Assembly: GCA_017559885.1 (NCBI GenBank)
Contig: JAFYQN010000030.1
Span: 1 to 21,278 of the forward strand
Direction: 5' to 3'
Length of the DNA stretch: 21,278 nucleotides
Source: Clostridia bacterium
Lineage (GTDB): Bacteria; Bacillota; Clostridia; Oscillospirales; Acutalibacteraceae
A program made the position numbers and the translations under genes. How positions within the stretch are numbered: position 1 is the first letter of the stretch; each line of letters starts with the position of its first letter. This document shows positions 7,566 through 14,075 of this stretch, one piece after another. The notes beneath the pieces were generated by a model. The model was not told where the DNA came from. It saw nothing but the letters and a program-made list of their open reading frames with translations, and searched no databases.

Positions 7566-8105
7566 TTATTTTATGGTAATGATTTTTATATTGTTAAGCG
7601 GAATTTTTGTCTGTGCTGTAACTATATCCTGTATTTGCAAGGTTTGTTGCGTTGTAACACCTTCAGATTTTACAACAACGCTTATATCGTTATCCCCTAT
7701 TACCACAACCGCCTTTTCAAACCCCTTTGCTTTAAGCAAGGTTTCAATATTATTTGCCTTTTCTATTCTATCGGCAAGCTGGGTGGTGGCTTTAAGCGCC
7801 GTCTCACGCTCTTTGTCCGAAGCATTTGCTGATTTTAGCGTTTCTTCCACTAATTCTTGCGCTTCGGCAAGCGCTTTTTCACGGTCTTTTTTTGCAGTTT
7901 CAAAATAGTCGGTGTCTTTTTCTACCTTTGCAGACGTTTGTATCGCCTCGCCGCTTGAAATGTCGTTATCACTTACAAAAGTTGCTTCGCCTAAATATTT
8001 TTCGCTTGAAGAAAATTTCATATTAAGCCACACAGCCGCGCCCAAACTTAACACCATAAGCGCTAACACCACGTGATGCTTACCAAATACCTTACCCTTT
8101 TTCAT
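7566..8105 (-). CDS. spoIIIAH: Stage III sporulation protein AH
   Basis: SpoIIIAH is the mother-cell membrane protein that crosses the intermembrane space and binds forespore SpoIIQ, forming part of the channel that joins the two cells during engulfment. The start is the ATG at 8105 (179 residues), overlapping the spoIIIAG stop by ATGA and preceded by AGGAGG at 8120-8115; the frame runs 36 codons further upstream but only as an overlap within spoIIIAG. A single membrane segment lies at about residues 12-27, followed by a helical charged linker (60-120) and a C-terminal ring-building-motif domain (about 120-179) like that of type III secretion ring proteins. It is shorter than the B. subtilis protein of about 218 residues, mostly in the linker. 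As the last gene of spoIIIA it is expected to be under sigma-E control. Confidence 0.92.
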   Translation of the reverse strand: MKKGKVFGKHHVVLALMVLSLGAAVWLNMKFSSSEKYLGEATFVSDNDISSGEAIQTSAKVEKDTDYFETAKKDREKALAEAQELVEETLKSANASDKERETALKATTQLADRIEKANNIETLLKAKGFEKAVVVIGDNDISVVVKSEGVTTQQTLQIQDIVTAQTKIPLNNIKIITIK

Positions 8106-8644
8106 TGACTCGTTCCTCCTGAAATGTATACTCTTTTTGATGTTATATTCAAAGCCGCCGTGACGGCATTTTTTATTTTTTCGACAACCATTTCGTTGTT
8201 GCCGCCCGTACAAATTATCGCTACGCCGCGAATTTCGGGCATTATTTCGGTAACAATCAACGCCTGCTCACCGCCGTCGGCTGTTTTTACCGTTATGTAT
8301 GATTGTTTTTTGCTTTCGCTGCTTTGGTCGTTTGTATCCCCTACCGAACTCGATGTGTCGGTTTCATCGGCGCTTGCATAATGGTATCTTATGCCGCTTT
8401 CAAGCGTTATAACTACTGTAGGATTTTTATCCCCCGTTATGTGAGTAACAATATTTTTTATGTCTTTTTCCAACTTTTCGCAGTATTCATCCACCTCATA
8501 CGCGCTATTGCTTGAAATGTTTTTATTATCACTCTTTTCCCCGCTCGGAAACAAAGAAGAAATAAAAATAAGCGCTATGCCACACAACCCCGAAATTATT
8601 AACACCTTTGGATTATGGGTTAATTTTTTTATTTTTTCATTCAT
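8102..8644 (-). CDS. spoIIIAG: Stage III sporulation protein AG
   Basis: SpoIIIAG forms a large oligomeric ring in the space between mother cell and forespore, part of the SpoIIIA-SpoIIQ channel. This 180-residue version has one N-terminal membrane segment (about residues 14-32), a polar low-complexity stretch rich in Ser, Asp and Thr (near 95-115), which probably corresponds to the insertion that makes the beta-triangle in the known ring structure, and the conserved ring-building block EIRGVAIICTGG (near 137-148) followed by a helix and the final VYISGG. It is shorter than the B. subtilis protein (about 229). It overlaps spoIIIAF by 8 nt and spoIIIAH by 4 nt. Confidence 0.93.
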   Translation of the reverse strand: MNEKIKKLTHNPKVLIISGLCGIALIFISSLFPSGEKSDNKNISSNSAYEVDEYCEKLEKDIKNIVTHITGDKNPTVVITLESGIRYHYASADETDTSSSVGDTNDQSSESKKQSYITVKTADGGEQALIVTEIMPEIRGVAIICTGGNNEMVVEKIKNAVTAALNITSKRVYISGGTSQ

Positions 8645-9062
8645 TTATTATCACAACCTTATAACTGTCCGATCCAATTGCCTCAACTATACGCGACGAA
8701 TCATCACTACTATAAACAGTTACTTTACTTATAATTATGCTTCCATCATTTAATTTATTAGTGTCTACCGTAATTTTTCTAAAATTTATATTTTTTTGTC
8801 TTAACGCTTCGCAAAACACAGTTTGCGCCGTAACCGCAGCGTTTTGTTCACTTAAAATTTCGCTTGAACCGTAGGCGGAAAATTGAGAGAAATCGGGAGT
8901 TTTAATGCTAAATGCCGCGCCCAATACACAACACAAAAAACATAGGCAAAAAATATATTTTACCGATCCTGCCATACCACCCGAAGGGCAAAGAACAAAC
9001 AAAAAACCAAGCAGTATACAACTACCGCAAAAACTGGTTATAAACGAATTTAAACCTTCCAT
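8637..9062 (-). CDS. spoIIIAF: Stage III sporulation protein AF
   Basis: At 141 residues this is a typical but short SpoIIIAF, a mother-cell membrane protein of the sporulation channel with a ring-building-like soluble domain. Two close hydrophobic segments (about 8-28 and 33-52, cysteine-rich) contain the family sequence CPSGGMAGSVKYI. The C-terminal part (about 70-141) is soluble and ends in SDSYKVVIINE. It starts at a TAATG junction with spoIIIAE and overlaps spoIIIAG by 8 nt. Identity rests on position between AE and AG together with the hydrophobic pattern and the SGGMAGSVKY block. Confidence 0.9.
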   Translation of the reverse strand: MEGLNSFITSFCGSCILLGFLFVLCPSGGMAGSVKYIFCLCFLCCVLGAAFSIKTPDFSQFSAYGSSEILSEQNAAVTAQTVFCEALRQKNINFRKITVDTNKLNDGSIIISKVTVYSSDDSSRIVEAIGSDSYKVVIINE

Positions 9063-10165
9063 TACGTTTTACCTGCCATTACAACCACTGTAAGCGATAT
9101 TATAAACATACCGCCCACTATTAAAACAACGCCAAGCAGCACCGACAACATCGAATCAACCGCTTTTAATATTCCCGTTATTTTTGGCATTGAAAAAATT
9201 TCGCCTAACGATATATTAATCATCAACATAACGCGCCATAAAACAAGTTCTATCACTATCGGCAACAACATAAACGCTATCGCCACAACGCCGTAAATGC
9301 CAACCGAAGACCTAAGCAGTCCCATAGATGCCGATATGGTAGACGCCGCCTCACTAAGCACACCGCCTGCCACAGGTACCGACGTGCCAAGTATAAACTT
9401 TGCCGTGCGCAAACTTACGCTGTCCGCCGCCGCGTTTACGGTGGTTTGAATTCCCAAAACGCCCACAAAAAGAGTTCCTAAAAGAGATAATATCCACATA
9501 GAAAGTTTTTTTATGCTTTCGGTAATACCCCACCCATTAACAAGTGGCGACACACCCGAACTAATACTCACAGCCAAATATCCACCCATTAGCGGAAGTA
9601 CGGCAAAAGAAGCCACAAACGACACGAGTTCAGTAACCCCAAGTAATAGCGAACTCATAGCAGGAGCGGTGACAGTTTTTCCCGACAATGCCAAAATGCT
9701 TGCAAACACAGGTACAAACGAAAGCATAAAAGAACTTATTCCTTTTATGACACCTGTCGCCGAATAAACGCTTTGCCAAATATCGTTTGCTATAAACGCG
9801 CTTATTGCAAGTACAGCCGCATAAATTGCCGTTTCAAATCTAACAGTCGCGCTAAACGTAGTAATCGCCGCCGTTAAAAATATTATCGACGCTATTAAAA
9901 CCCCTGTTTTCACAGGCGTTTTCGCGCCACTTGTTATAAAATCCCATATATGTTTTAACACGTTTCCATTTGTAAGATTGTTTACCCAATTGGCATCTTT
10001 AACATTGATATCGTTTTCTTCAAAAAAATCGCGCGTTTGCTCGTCAAGATAGTATGATAACGAATCGGCGTTTGTGCTATTGTATAGTTGGTCGTAACTA
10101 TTTTCCGCGCTAACAGGCAGATAACATACGCACATTAAAATAAAAATTACAATTACTTTTTTCAT
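9062..10165 (-). CDS. spoIIIAE: Stage III sporulation protein AE
   Basis: SpoIIIAE is the largest multi-pass protein of the SpoIIIA complex and probably forms the membrane export part of the channel. The 367-residue product begins with a clear signal peptide (MKKVIVIFILMCVCYLPVSA) and an extracytoplasmic stretch of about 60 residues. Several hydrophobic segments follow, with family blocks such as GYLAVSISSGVSPLVNGWG and LRTAKFILGTSVPVAGGVLS. It is slightly shorter than the usual 390 or so. The ATG overlaps the spoIIIAD stop by ATGA, and the TAA overlaps the next ATG as TAATG, consistent with strict co-translation. Confidence 0.95.
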   Translation of the reverse strand: MKKVIVIFILMCVCYLPVSAENSYDQLYNSTNADSLSYYLDEQTRDFFEENDINVKDANWVNNLTNGNVLKHIWDFITSGAKTPVKTGVLIASIIFLTAAITTFSATVRFETAIYAAVLAISAFIANDIWQSVYSATGVIKGISSFMLSFVPVFASILALSGKTVTAPAMSSLLLGVTELVSFVASFAVLPLMGGYLAVSISSGVSPLVNGWGITESIKKLSMWILSLLGTLFVGVLGIQTTVNAAADSVSLRTAKFILGTSVPVAGGVLSEAASTISASMGLLRSSVGIYGVVAIAFMLLPIVIELVLWRVMLMINISLGEIFSMPKITGILKAVDSMLSVLLGVVLIVGGMFIISLTVVVMAGKT

Positions 10166-10557
10166 AATCCTGCAAATTTTATAGCCGCGTCAAGCACGGC
10201 GGTCATAAGCGGCAGACTTAAAACAAATATGGCAATCTTGCCACACAATTCTGCCGTCTGCGCAAAAGAAGTGAGTCCAAAATCACGACAAACGTCGGCG
10301 GCAAACATTGTTATATACGATATTCCAAGCGCCTTTAACGCGACCACAAAATAATCGCCCGCGTTGCCGCTTTTGTTAAACAGTTCACGAAGTTGTGAAA
10401 CCGCCCCAAAAAGATTGCCGATTACTGTGATAAAAACAACGCACATCACCGCAATCGTAATCAAAAAACCATATTCTGGCAGTCGCATTCTAAGTGTGGT
10501 AATTAAAACTGCCGCAATAATTATTACGACAATCACACGAATCAATTCGCCGCTCAC
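10162..10557 (-). CDS. spoIIIAD: Stage III sporulation protein AD
   Basis: This 131-residue membrane protein has about four hydrophobic segments and the SpoIIIAC/AD family block ALKALGISYITMFAADVCRD. SpoIIIAC and SpoIIIAD are related small inner-membrane components of the channel assembly in the mother cell. The gene starts with GTG at 10557 and this codon overlaps the spoIIIAC stop (GTGA), the usual tight coupling in this operon. Its length matches the family (about 130). Confidence 0.95.
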   Translation of the reverse strand: MSGELIRVIVVIIIAAVLITTLRMRLPEYGFLITIAVMCVVFITVIGNLFGAVSQLRELFNKSGNAGDYFVVALKALGISYITMFAADVCRDFGLTSFAQTAELCGKIAIFVLSLPLMTAVLDAAIKFAGL

Positions 10558-10748
10558 AACCCAAACAATCCCTTGACTGTGCTAAACAAGTCGGCAATTG
10601 AGTTTACAACCATAAGCAGTACAACCACAAGCCCCGATAGCGTTACAAGCATTGCCTGTTCCTCGCGTCCAGAACGCACAAGCAGTTGATGAAGAACCGT
10701 TACAATTATGCCAATTGCCGCCGTTTTAAAAATAAAATCCACGTCCAT
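10554..10748 (-). CDS. spoIIIAC: Stage III sporulation protein AC
   Basis: This 64-residue protein consists of two membrane segments with the conserved family centre HQLLVRSGREEQAMLVTLSG. It is a SpoIIIA channel component of the usual size (about 65). AGAGGT lies 7 nt before its ATG, and it begins 9 nt after the spoIIIAB stop. Its hydrophobic layout resembles the first half of SpoIIIAD, as known for this pair. Confidence 0.95.
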   Translation of the reverse strand: MDVDFIFKTAAIGIIVTVLHQLLVRSGREEQAMLVTLSGLVVVLLMVVNSIADLFSTVKGLFGL

Positions 10749-10757
10749 TTTATACCT

Positions 10758-11213
10758 CTAAATAAAAAATACGCCTAATGCAAGGCCTGTACATATACCC
10801 AAGGTTTGATATATTTTGCTTTTTTGCGTCGCCTCATTTTCGACTTGTTTTAATCGAGTTTTAAGCGTTATTGCAAACGCTTTTATGCGGTCACATTCTA
10901 TCTTTTTTACCGAATAACCAAGCGATAGAAAAAACTCGTCTATCAATGATTTATCATCCTTTGTTAAGTCGTTATCGCGACAGTAAATCCTGTTGTTTTG
11001 AAACGTTAAAAAATCACATGTCAAAAAGGAATTTTTTAGCGCCTTTTCAAGCTCGCATCCACCGCTTTCTACGTGTTCGTAAAGTGTGTTTAATCGTTCG
11101 TAAAAACACGATAATTTTTTGTACCGCGCCTTAACGGAAAAACTCTTTAAAAATCCTACCGTCGCGCAACTACAAACAATTAAAAAAATTCCTAAAAATT
11201 TAAATAGCAGCAC
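10758..11213 (-). CDS. spoIIIAB: Stage III sporulation protein AB
   Basis: SpoIIIAB is a mother-cell membrane protein whose helical soluble domain resembles the GspF subunits of type II secretion systems. The 151-residue product has an N-terminal membrane segment (about 5-22), a charged helical middle containing ESGGCELEKALKN, and a C-terminal hydrophobic stretch (IYQTLGICTGLALGVFFI). It is about 20 residues shorter than the B. subtilis form and stops right at the end of the last hydrophobic segment. The start is GTG at 11213, with AAGGAG 10 nt upstream inside the end of spoIIIAA, which it overlaps by 14 nt. Confidence 0.9.
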   Translation of the reverse strand: MLLFKFLGIFLIVCSCATVGFLKSFSVKARYKKLSCFYERLNTLYEHVESGGCELEKALKNSFLTCDFLTFQNNRIYCRDNDLTKDDKSLIDEFFLSLGYSVKKIECDRIKAFAITLKTRLKQVENEATQKSKIYQTLGICTGLALGVFFI

Positions 11214-12102
11214 CTAAAAACAACTCCTTAACGTCTATAATTTTTAAAACTTTTTTGTTTGAAATTAACGCGACTTTTTCTATAGCGCCGCTTGATATAA
11301 TGCCTTTTGTTACGTTGCGACGCGTTACATCACAAAGGTCGTTAACATGCGCCGTTGTTATTACCCTAACTCCTGCATTAAAACAATCGCAAACGCTAAG
11401 CAGTTCTTCATTGGTGCCGATTTCATCAAAAACAATGTAATCGGGATACAAAGTCCTTAACGCAATTTGCGTGCCTGACGCTTTATTTCTTGTGTATAAA
11501 ACGTCGGTATTAGGACCTATATCAAGCGCGCCGCCGCCCGATATTTCGCCTCGACTGTCAATTACGGCAACTCGGTAATAGTTACCAGCAACACCGTTCG
11601 ACAACAACCTTACGGTATCTCGCAAAATGGTTGTTTTTCCGCATCCGGGTGGTCCTGCAATTAGCAATCCTTTTTGCGTGTGTGGTAACAAATCACGCGC
11701 GCAATCCGGCACTTGTCTTGCGATTCTTATATTTATTGAAGTTACCGACACAAGCATTCCTTCCGCGTTAAACATTCCGCACACACCTGCTCTGCAACCA
11801 TTGTTTAAAGCAACAAATCCTTGCTTTATCTCCTCTTCGTGCATATAGACCGATTTATTGCAAAGTCGCGACAATGTTTGCTCAATGTCATCTTTGGTAG
11901 CAATAAGCGGATTTTGCGGTAAAACGTTTTTTACCGTGCTATCTCTACACACAAACACAACGTTTCCATCCACAGTAAGACAAACGGGCAACCCGCTACG
12001 AAGCCGAATTTCTTCACACCGTAGTTTTTTTTCATCGGGTATAAATTGTAACGTTCTTTGTAATTTTTCGGCAAGTTGAAAAATCGCATTGTCAAATTCC
12101 AT
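11200..12102 (-). CDS. spoIIIAA: Stage III sporulation protein AA (ATPase)
   Basis: SpoIIIAA is a cytoplasmic ATPase of the type II/IV secretion superfamily that energises the SpoIIIA channel in the mother cell. The 300-residue product has Walker A GPPGCGKT (150-157) and a Walker B strand YIVFDE (222-227). The intervening block VIDSRGEISGGG and the later TTAHVND are family hallmarks. I use the ATG at 12102, whose product has the usual length; the frame is open 25 codons further but that part lacks similarity and would reach into the candidate promoter. The ribosome binding site is a modest AAAGGA. It is the first gene of the complete eight-gene spoIIIA operon, expected to be read by sigma-E. 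Confidence 0.96.
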   Translation of the reverse strand: MEFDNAIFQLAEKLQRTLQFIPDEKKLRCEEIRLRSGLPVCLTVDGNVVFVCRDSTVKNVLPQNPLIATKDDIEQTLSRLCNKSVYMHEEEIKQGFVALNNGCRAGVCGMFNAEGMLVSVTSINIRIARQVPDCARDLLPHTQKGLLIAGPPGCGKTTILRDTVRLLSNGVAGNYYRVAVIDSRGEISGGGALDIGPNTDVLYTRNKASGTQIALRTLYPDYIVFDEIGTNEELLSVCDCFNAGVRVITTAHVNDLCDVTRRNVTKGIISSGAIEKVALISNKKVLKIIDVKELFLGAAI

Positions 12103-12124
12103 TTTTATACCATCCTTTGTTTCA

Positions 12125-12152
12125 AATTTATGATAGTCCTGTCCGATGTAGA
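12125..12152 (-). promoter_or_regulatory. Possible sigma-E promoter of spoIIIA
   Basis: The only space for the operon promoter is about 50 nt between the spoIIIAA start and the yebC terminator. On the minus strand CATAAATT (12132-12125) agrees with the sigma-E -10 pattern CATAnnnT, and about 13 nt upstream TCTACAT (12152-12146) is a poor -35 match. No good sigma-A promoter is seen here. The sigma-E assignment comes mainly from knowledge of this operon in other spore formers. Confidence 0.3.
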
Positions 12153-12154
12153 AC

Positions 12155-12195
12155 AAAAAAACAACCGCAAACTCCAAAAGAGTTTACGGTTGTTT
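12155..12195 (-). terminator. Rho-independent terminator after yebC
   Basis: The minus-strand transcript folds into a stem of about 15 bp (12195-12181 with 12173-12159; one G-U pair) with a 7-nt loop, followed by seven consecutive U residues (12161-12155). It ends the dusB-yebC transcript and separates it from spoIIIA. Confidence 0.9.
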
Positions 12196-12210
12196 GGTTT
12201 TACTTGTAAT

Positions 12211-12945
12211 TTATTCTTCGTCAGGCACATCCCAGTTATGCCAAATTGCCTGAACGTCGTCGTTGTCTTCAAGCATATCGATAAGTTTTTCCATTTTTGT
12301 TTGTAAATCGGGGTCATCAATTGCGGTCATAGTGCTTGGTATATACTGTACTTCAGCAGAAAGGAAACTATATCCCTGCTCTTCCAAAGCGTCGCGAACT
12401 GTTCCCAAATCATTTGGCTCTGTGGTAATTTCAAACACGTCGCCGTCAAAACTAAAGTCCTCGGCGCCTGCTTCAAGAGCAGCTTCCATAACGGTGTCTT
12501 CATCGAGACCTTCGCCCTCAATTGCGATTACACCTTTACGTTCAAACATAAACATTACAGAACCCGATTGACCAAGATTGCCGCCGCATTTATCAAAATA
12601 GTGACGCATTTCACCGGCGGTACGGTTGCGGTTATCGGTAAGAGTTTCTACAACTACCGCAACACCGCAAGGACCATAACCCTCGTAGATAAGTTCTTCG
12701 TAGTCGTTGCCGCCTGCTTCGCCTGCAGCTTTTTTGATAATACGCTCGATATTATCGTTTGGCACGTTGTTTGCCTTTGCTTTTGCGATAGCGTCTTTAA
12801 GCTTGCTGTTTTCCTGTGGGTTAGGACCGCCCGCTTTTACGATTACCGAAATTTCACGACCGATTTTTGTAAAGATTTTTGCCTTTGCGGCATCGGTTTT
12901 TTCTTTTTTACGTTTAATATTGTTCCATTTAGAATGTCCTGACAT
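12211..12945 (-). CDS. YebC/PmpR family protein
   Basis: This is a full-length (244 residues) YebC family protein. The N-terminus MSGHSKWNNIKRKK is diagnostic, and the blocks IKKAAGEAGGNDYEELIYEGYGP (split here only in description), LTDNRNRTAGEMRH and GQSGSVMFMF define the three-domain fold. The family was annotated as transcription regulators; more recent work on YebC-type proteins also connects them with ribosomes and easing of stalled translation, so the regulator label should be held loosely. AGAAGG lies 8 nt before the ATG. It follows dusB by 43 nt with no terminator between, so both probably come from the dusB promoter. Confidence 0.95.
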   Translation of the reverse strand: MSGHSKWNNIKRKKEKTDAAKAKIFTKIGREISVIVKAGGPNPQENSKLKDAIAKAKANNVPNDNIERIIKKAAGEAGGNDYEELIYEGYGPCGVAVVVETLTDNRNRTAGEMRHYFDKCGGNLGQSGSVMFMFERKGVIAIEGEGLDEDTVMEAALEAGAEDFSFDGDVFEITTEPNDLGTVRDALEEQGYSFLSAEVQYIPSTMTAIDDPDLQTKMEKLIDMLEDNDDVQAIWHNWDVPDEE

Positions 12946-12988
12946 AAGTTTTACCTTCTTTAAAATCTATTTTAACTCTGTTATTTTA

Positions 12989-13957
12989 TCACAGTTCTCG
13001 GTTCTGTTCAAGTGCTTTTTCAAAAATCAATTTAATATCATCAAGCGATGATATTTCGCCGCACATACGACGAAGGGATGCCGAACCGCGAAGTCCTGTA
13101 AGATACCACGCTGTGTGCTTGCGTGATTCTAAAATTGCGGTGCGCGGTTCTTTGTATTTATGCATAAGTTCTATTTGTTTAAAACAGGTTTCAAAGCGTT
13201 CTTCGAGTGTAGGGGGAGTATATTCTCGCCCCTCAAAATACGCGTTAATCTCTTCAAAAACAAAGGGATTTCCCTGCGCGCCGCGACCTACCATAACGTA
13301 GTCGCAACCTGTGTATTCGTACATAAATTTTGCGCTTTTTGCATCACTTACATCGCCGTTTGCTATAACGGGAATTTTAACCGCGCGCTTTACGTCACGA
13401 ATAATATCATAATTTATAGGCGGAGCGTACATTTGCTTACGCGTTCTACCATGAACGGTAATCGCCGAGGCGCCTGCCGCTTCACACATACGGGCAAGTT
13501 CTACTGCGTTAAGACAATCGTTATCCCAACCCGAGCGCATTTTTACGGTAATCGGCACGTGGGCTACTTTGACAACTTCTTCTACTATTTTTGTGGCGAG
13601 CTCCGGTTCTTTCATAAGCGCGCTACCGCCACCGTGACCTGCAACCTTAGGAGCAGGGCAACCCATATTTATATCTATAAAATCGGGGTTTAATTCCTCT
13701 GCTCTTAACGCCGCTTGAGCCATAATCTCGGGGTCGCGACCAAACAGTTGCGACGCGCAAACAGCGTGTGATTCAAAACACTCGAGCAGTCGCGCCGACT
13801 TTTTATCGCCCTGCATTACGCCGCGAGCGCTTGTAAGCTCGCCCACGGTAAAGCCCGCGCCGTACCCAGCACATATTTCTCTCATTGCTCTATCGGCAAC
13901 ACCTGCCATAGGAGCGAGAGCCGCAAATCCTTTAATTTCAATGTCTTTTATCTTCAT
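12989..13957 (-). CDS. dusB: tRNA-dihydrouridine synthase (DusB-type)
   Basis: The 322-residue flavoprotein reduces uridine to dihydrouridine in the D-loop of tRNAs, using FMN and NADPH. The FMN barrel start APMAGVADRAMR (15-26), the catalytic cysteine C100 in NMGCPAPKV, the K139-R141 pair in VKMRSGWD, HGRTR, and the phosphate-binding end VMVGRGAQGNPF are all present. The start at 13957 gives the canonical MKIKDIEIKG opening; the frame extends six codons further, into the -10 box. There is no ribosome binding site: only 9 nt separate the -10 hexamer from the ATG, so the mRNA should have at most about 3 nt of leader. It heads a dusB-yebC operon and is divergent to polA. Confidence 0.95.
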   Translation of the reverse strand: MKIKDIEIKGFAALAPMAGVADRAMREICAGYGAGFTVGELTSARGVMQGDKKSARLLECFESHAVCASQLFGRDPEIMAQAALRAEELNPDFIDINMGCPAPKVAGHGGGSALMKEPELATKIVEEVVKVAHVPITVKMRSGWDNDCLNAVELARMCEAAGASAITVHGRTRKQMYAPPINYDIIRDVKRAVKIPVIANGDVSDAKSAKFMYEYTGCDYVMVGRGAQGNPFVFEEINAYFEGREYTPPTLEERFETCFKQIELMHKYKEPRTAILESRKHTAWYLTGLRGSASLRRMCGEISSLDDIKLIFEKALEQNREL

Positions 13958-13966
13958 AGCAAACCG

Positions 13967-13995
13967 ATTATACAAGAAAATGAACTTTCTGTCAA
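13967..13995 (-). promoter_or_regulatory. dusB: Consensus sigma-A promoter of dusB-yebC
   Basis: On the minus strand TTGACA (13995-13990) is followed by exactly 17 bp and TATAAT (13972-13967): a perfect match to the housekeeping consensus. Initiation is expected about 13960-13958, immediately before the ATG at 13957, giving a leaderless or nearly leaderless transcript. Confidence 0.88.
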
Positions 13996-14011
13996 TTTTT
14001 TAATTTTTTTA

Positions 14012-14040
14012 GTGACAAATTGATATTTAACTGTTATAAT
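14012..14040 (+). promoter_or_regulatory. Sigma-A promoter of the polA cluster
   Basis: GTGACA (14012-14017) is followed by 17 bp and a perfect TATAAT (14035-14040). Its -35 lies 16 bp from the -35 of the divergent dusB promoter, so the two RNA polymerases would bind back to back. Initiation is expected near 14047, leaving about 29 nt of leader with AGGAG at 14061-14065. Confidence 0.75.
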
Positions 14041-14075
14041 ATATATAATTATATGCTACAAGGAGAAATGGCGTT

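Noticed and set aside
8106..8213. 36-codon N-terminal extension of spoIIIAH
   Set aside because: It overlaps spoIIIAG and is not protein-like; AGGAGG at 8115-8120 marks the ATG at 8105, which gives the expected membrane anchor at the N-terminus.
12103..12177. 25-codon N-terminal extension of spoIIIAA
   Set aside because: It would begin inside the yebC terminator and cover the only space for the operon promoter; SpoIIIAA from 12102 has normal length.
12568..12942. 124-codon plus-strand open frame opposite yebC
   Set aside because: Antisense to the highly conserved yebC, no ribosome binding site, cysteine/phenylalanine-rich shadow translation.
13160..13693. 177-codon plus-strand open frame opposite dusB
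   Set aside because: It is antisense to a fully conserved enzyme, has low-complexity aromatic-rich translation and no ribosome binding site; a mirror frame caused by codon usage.
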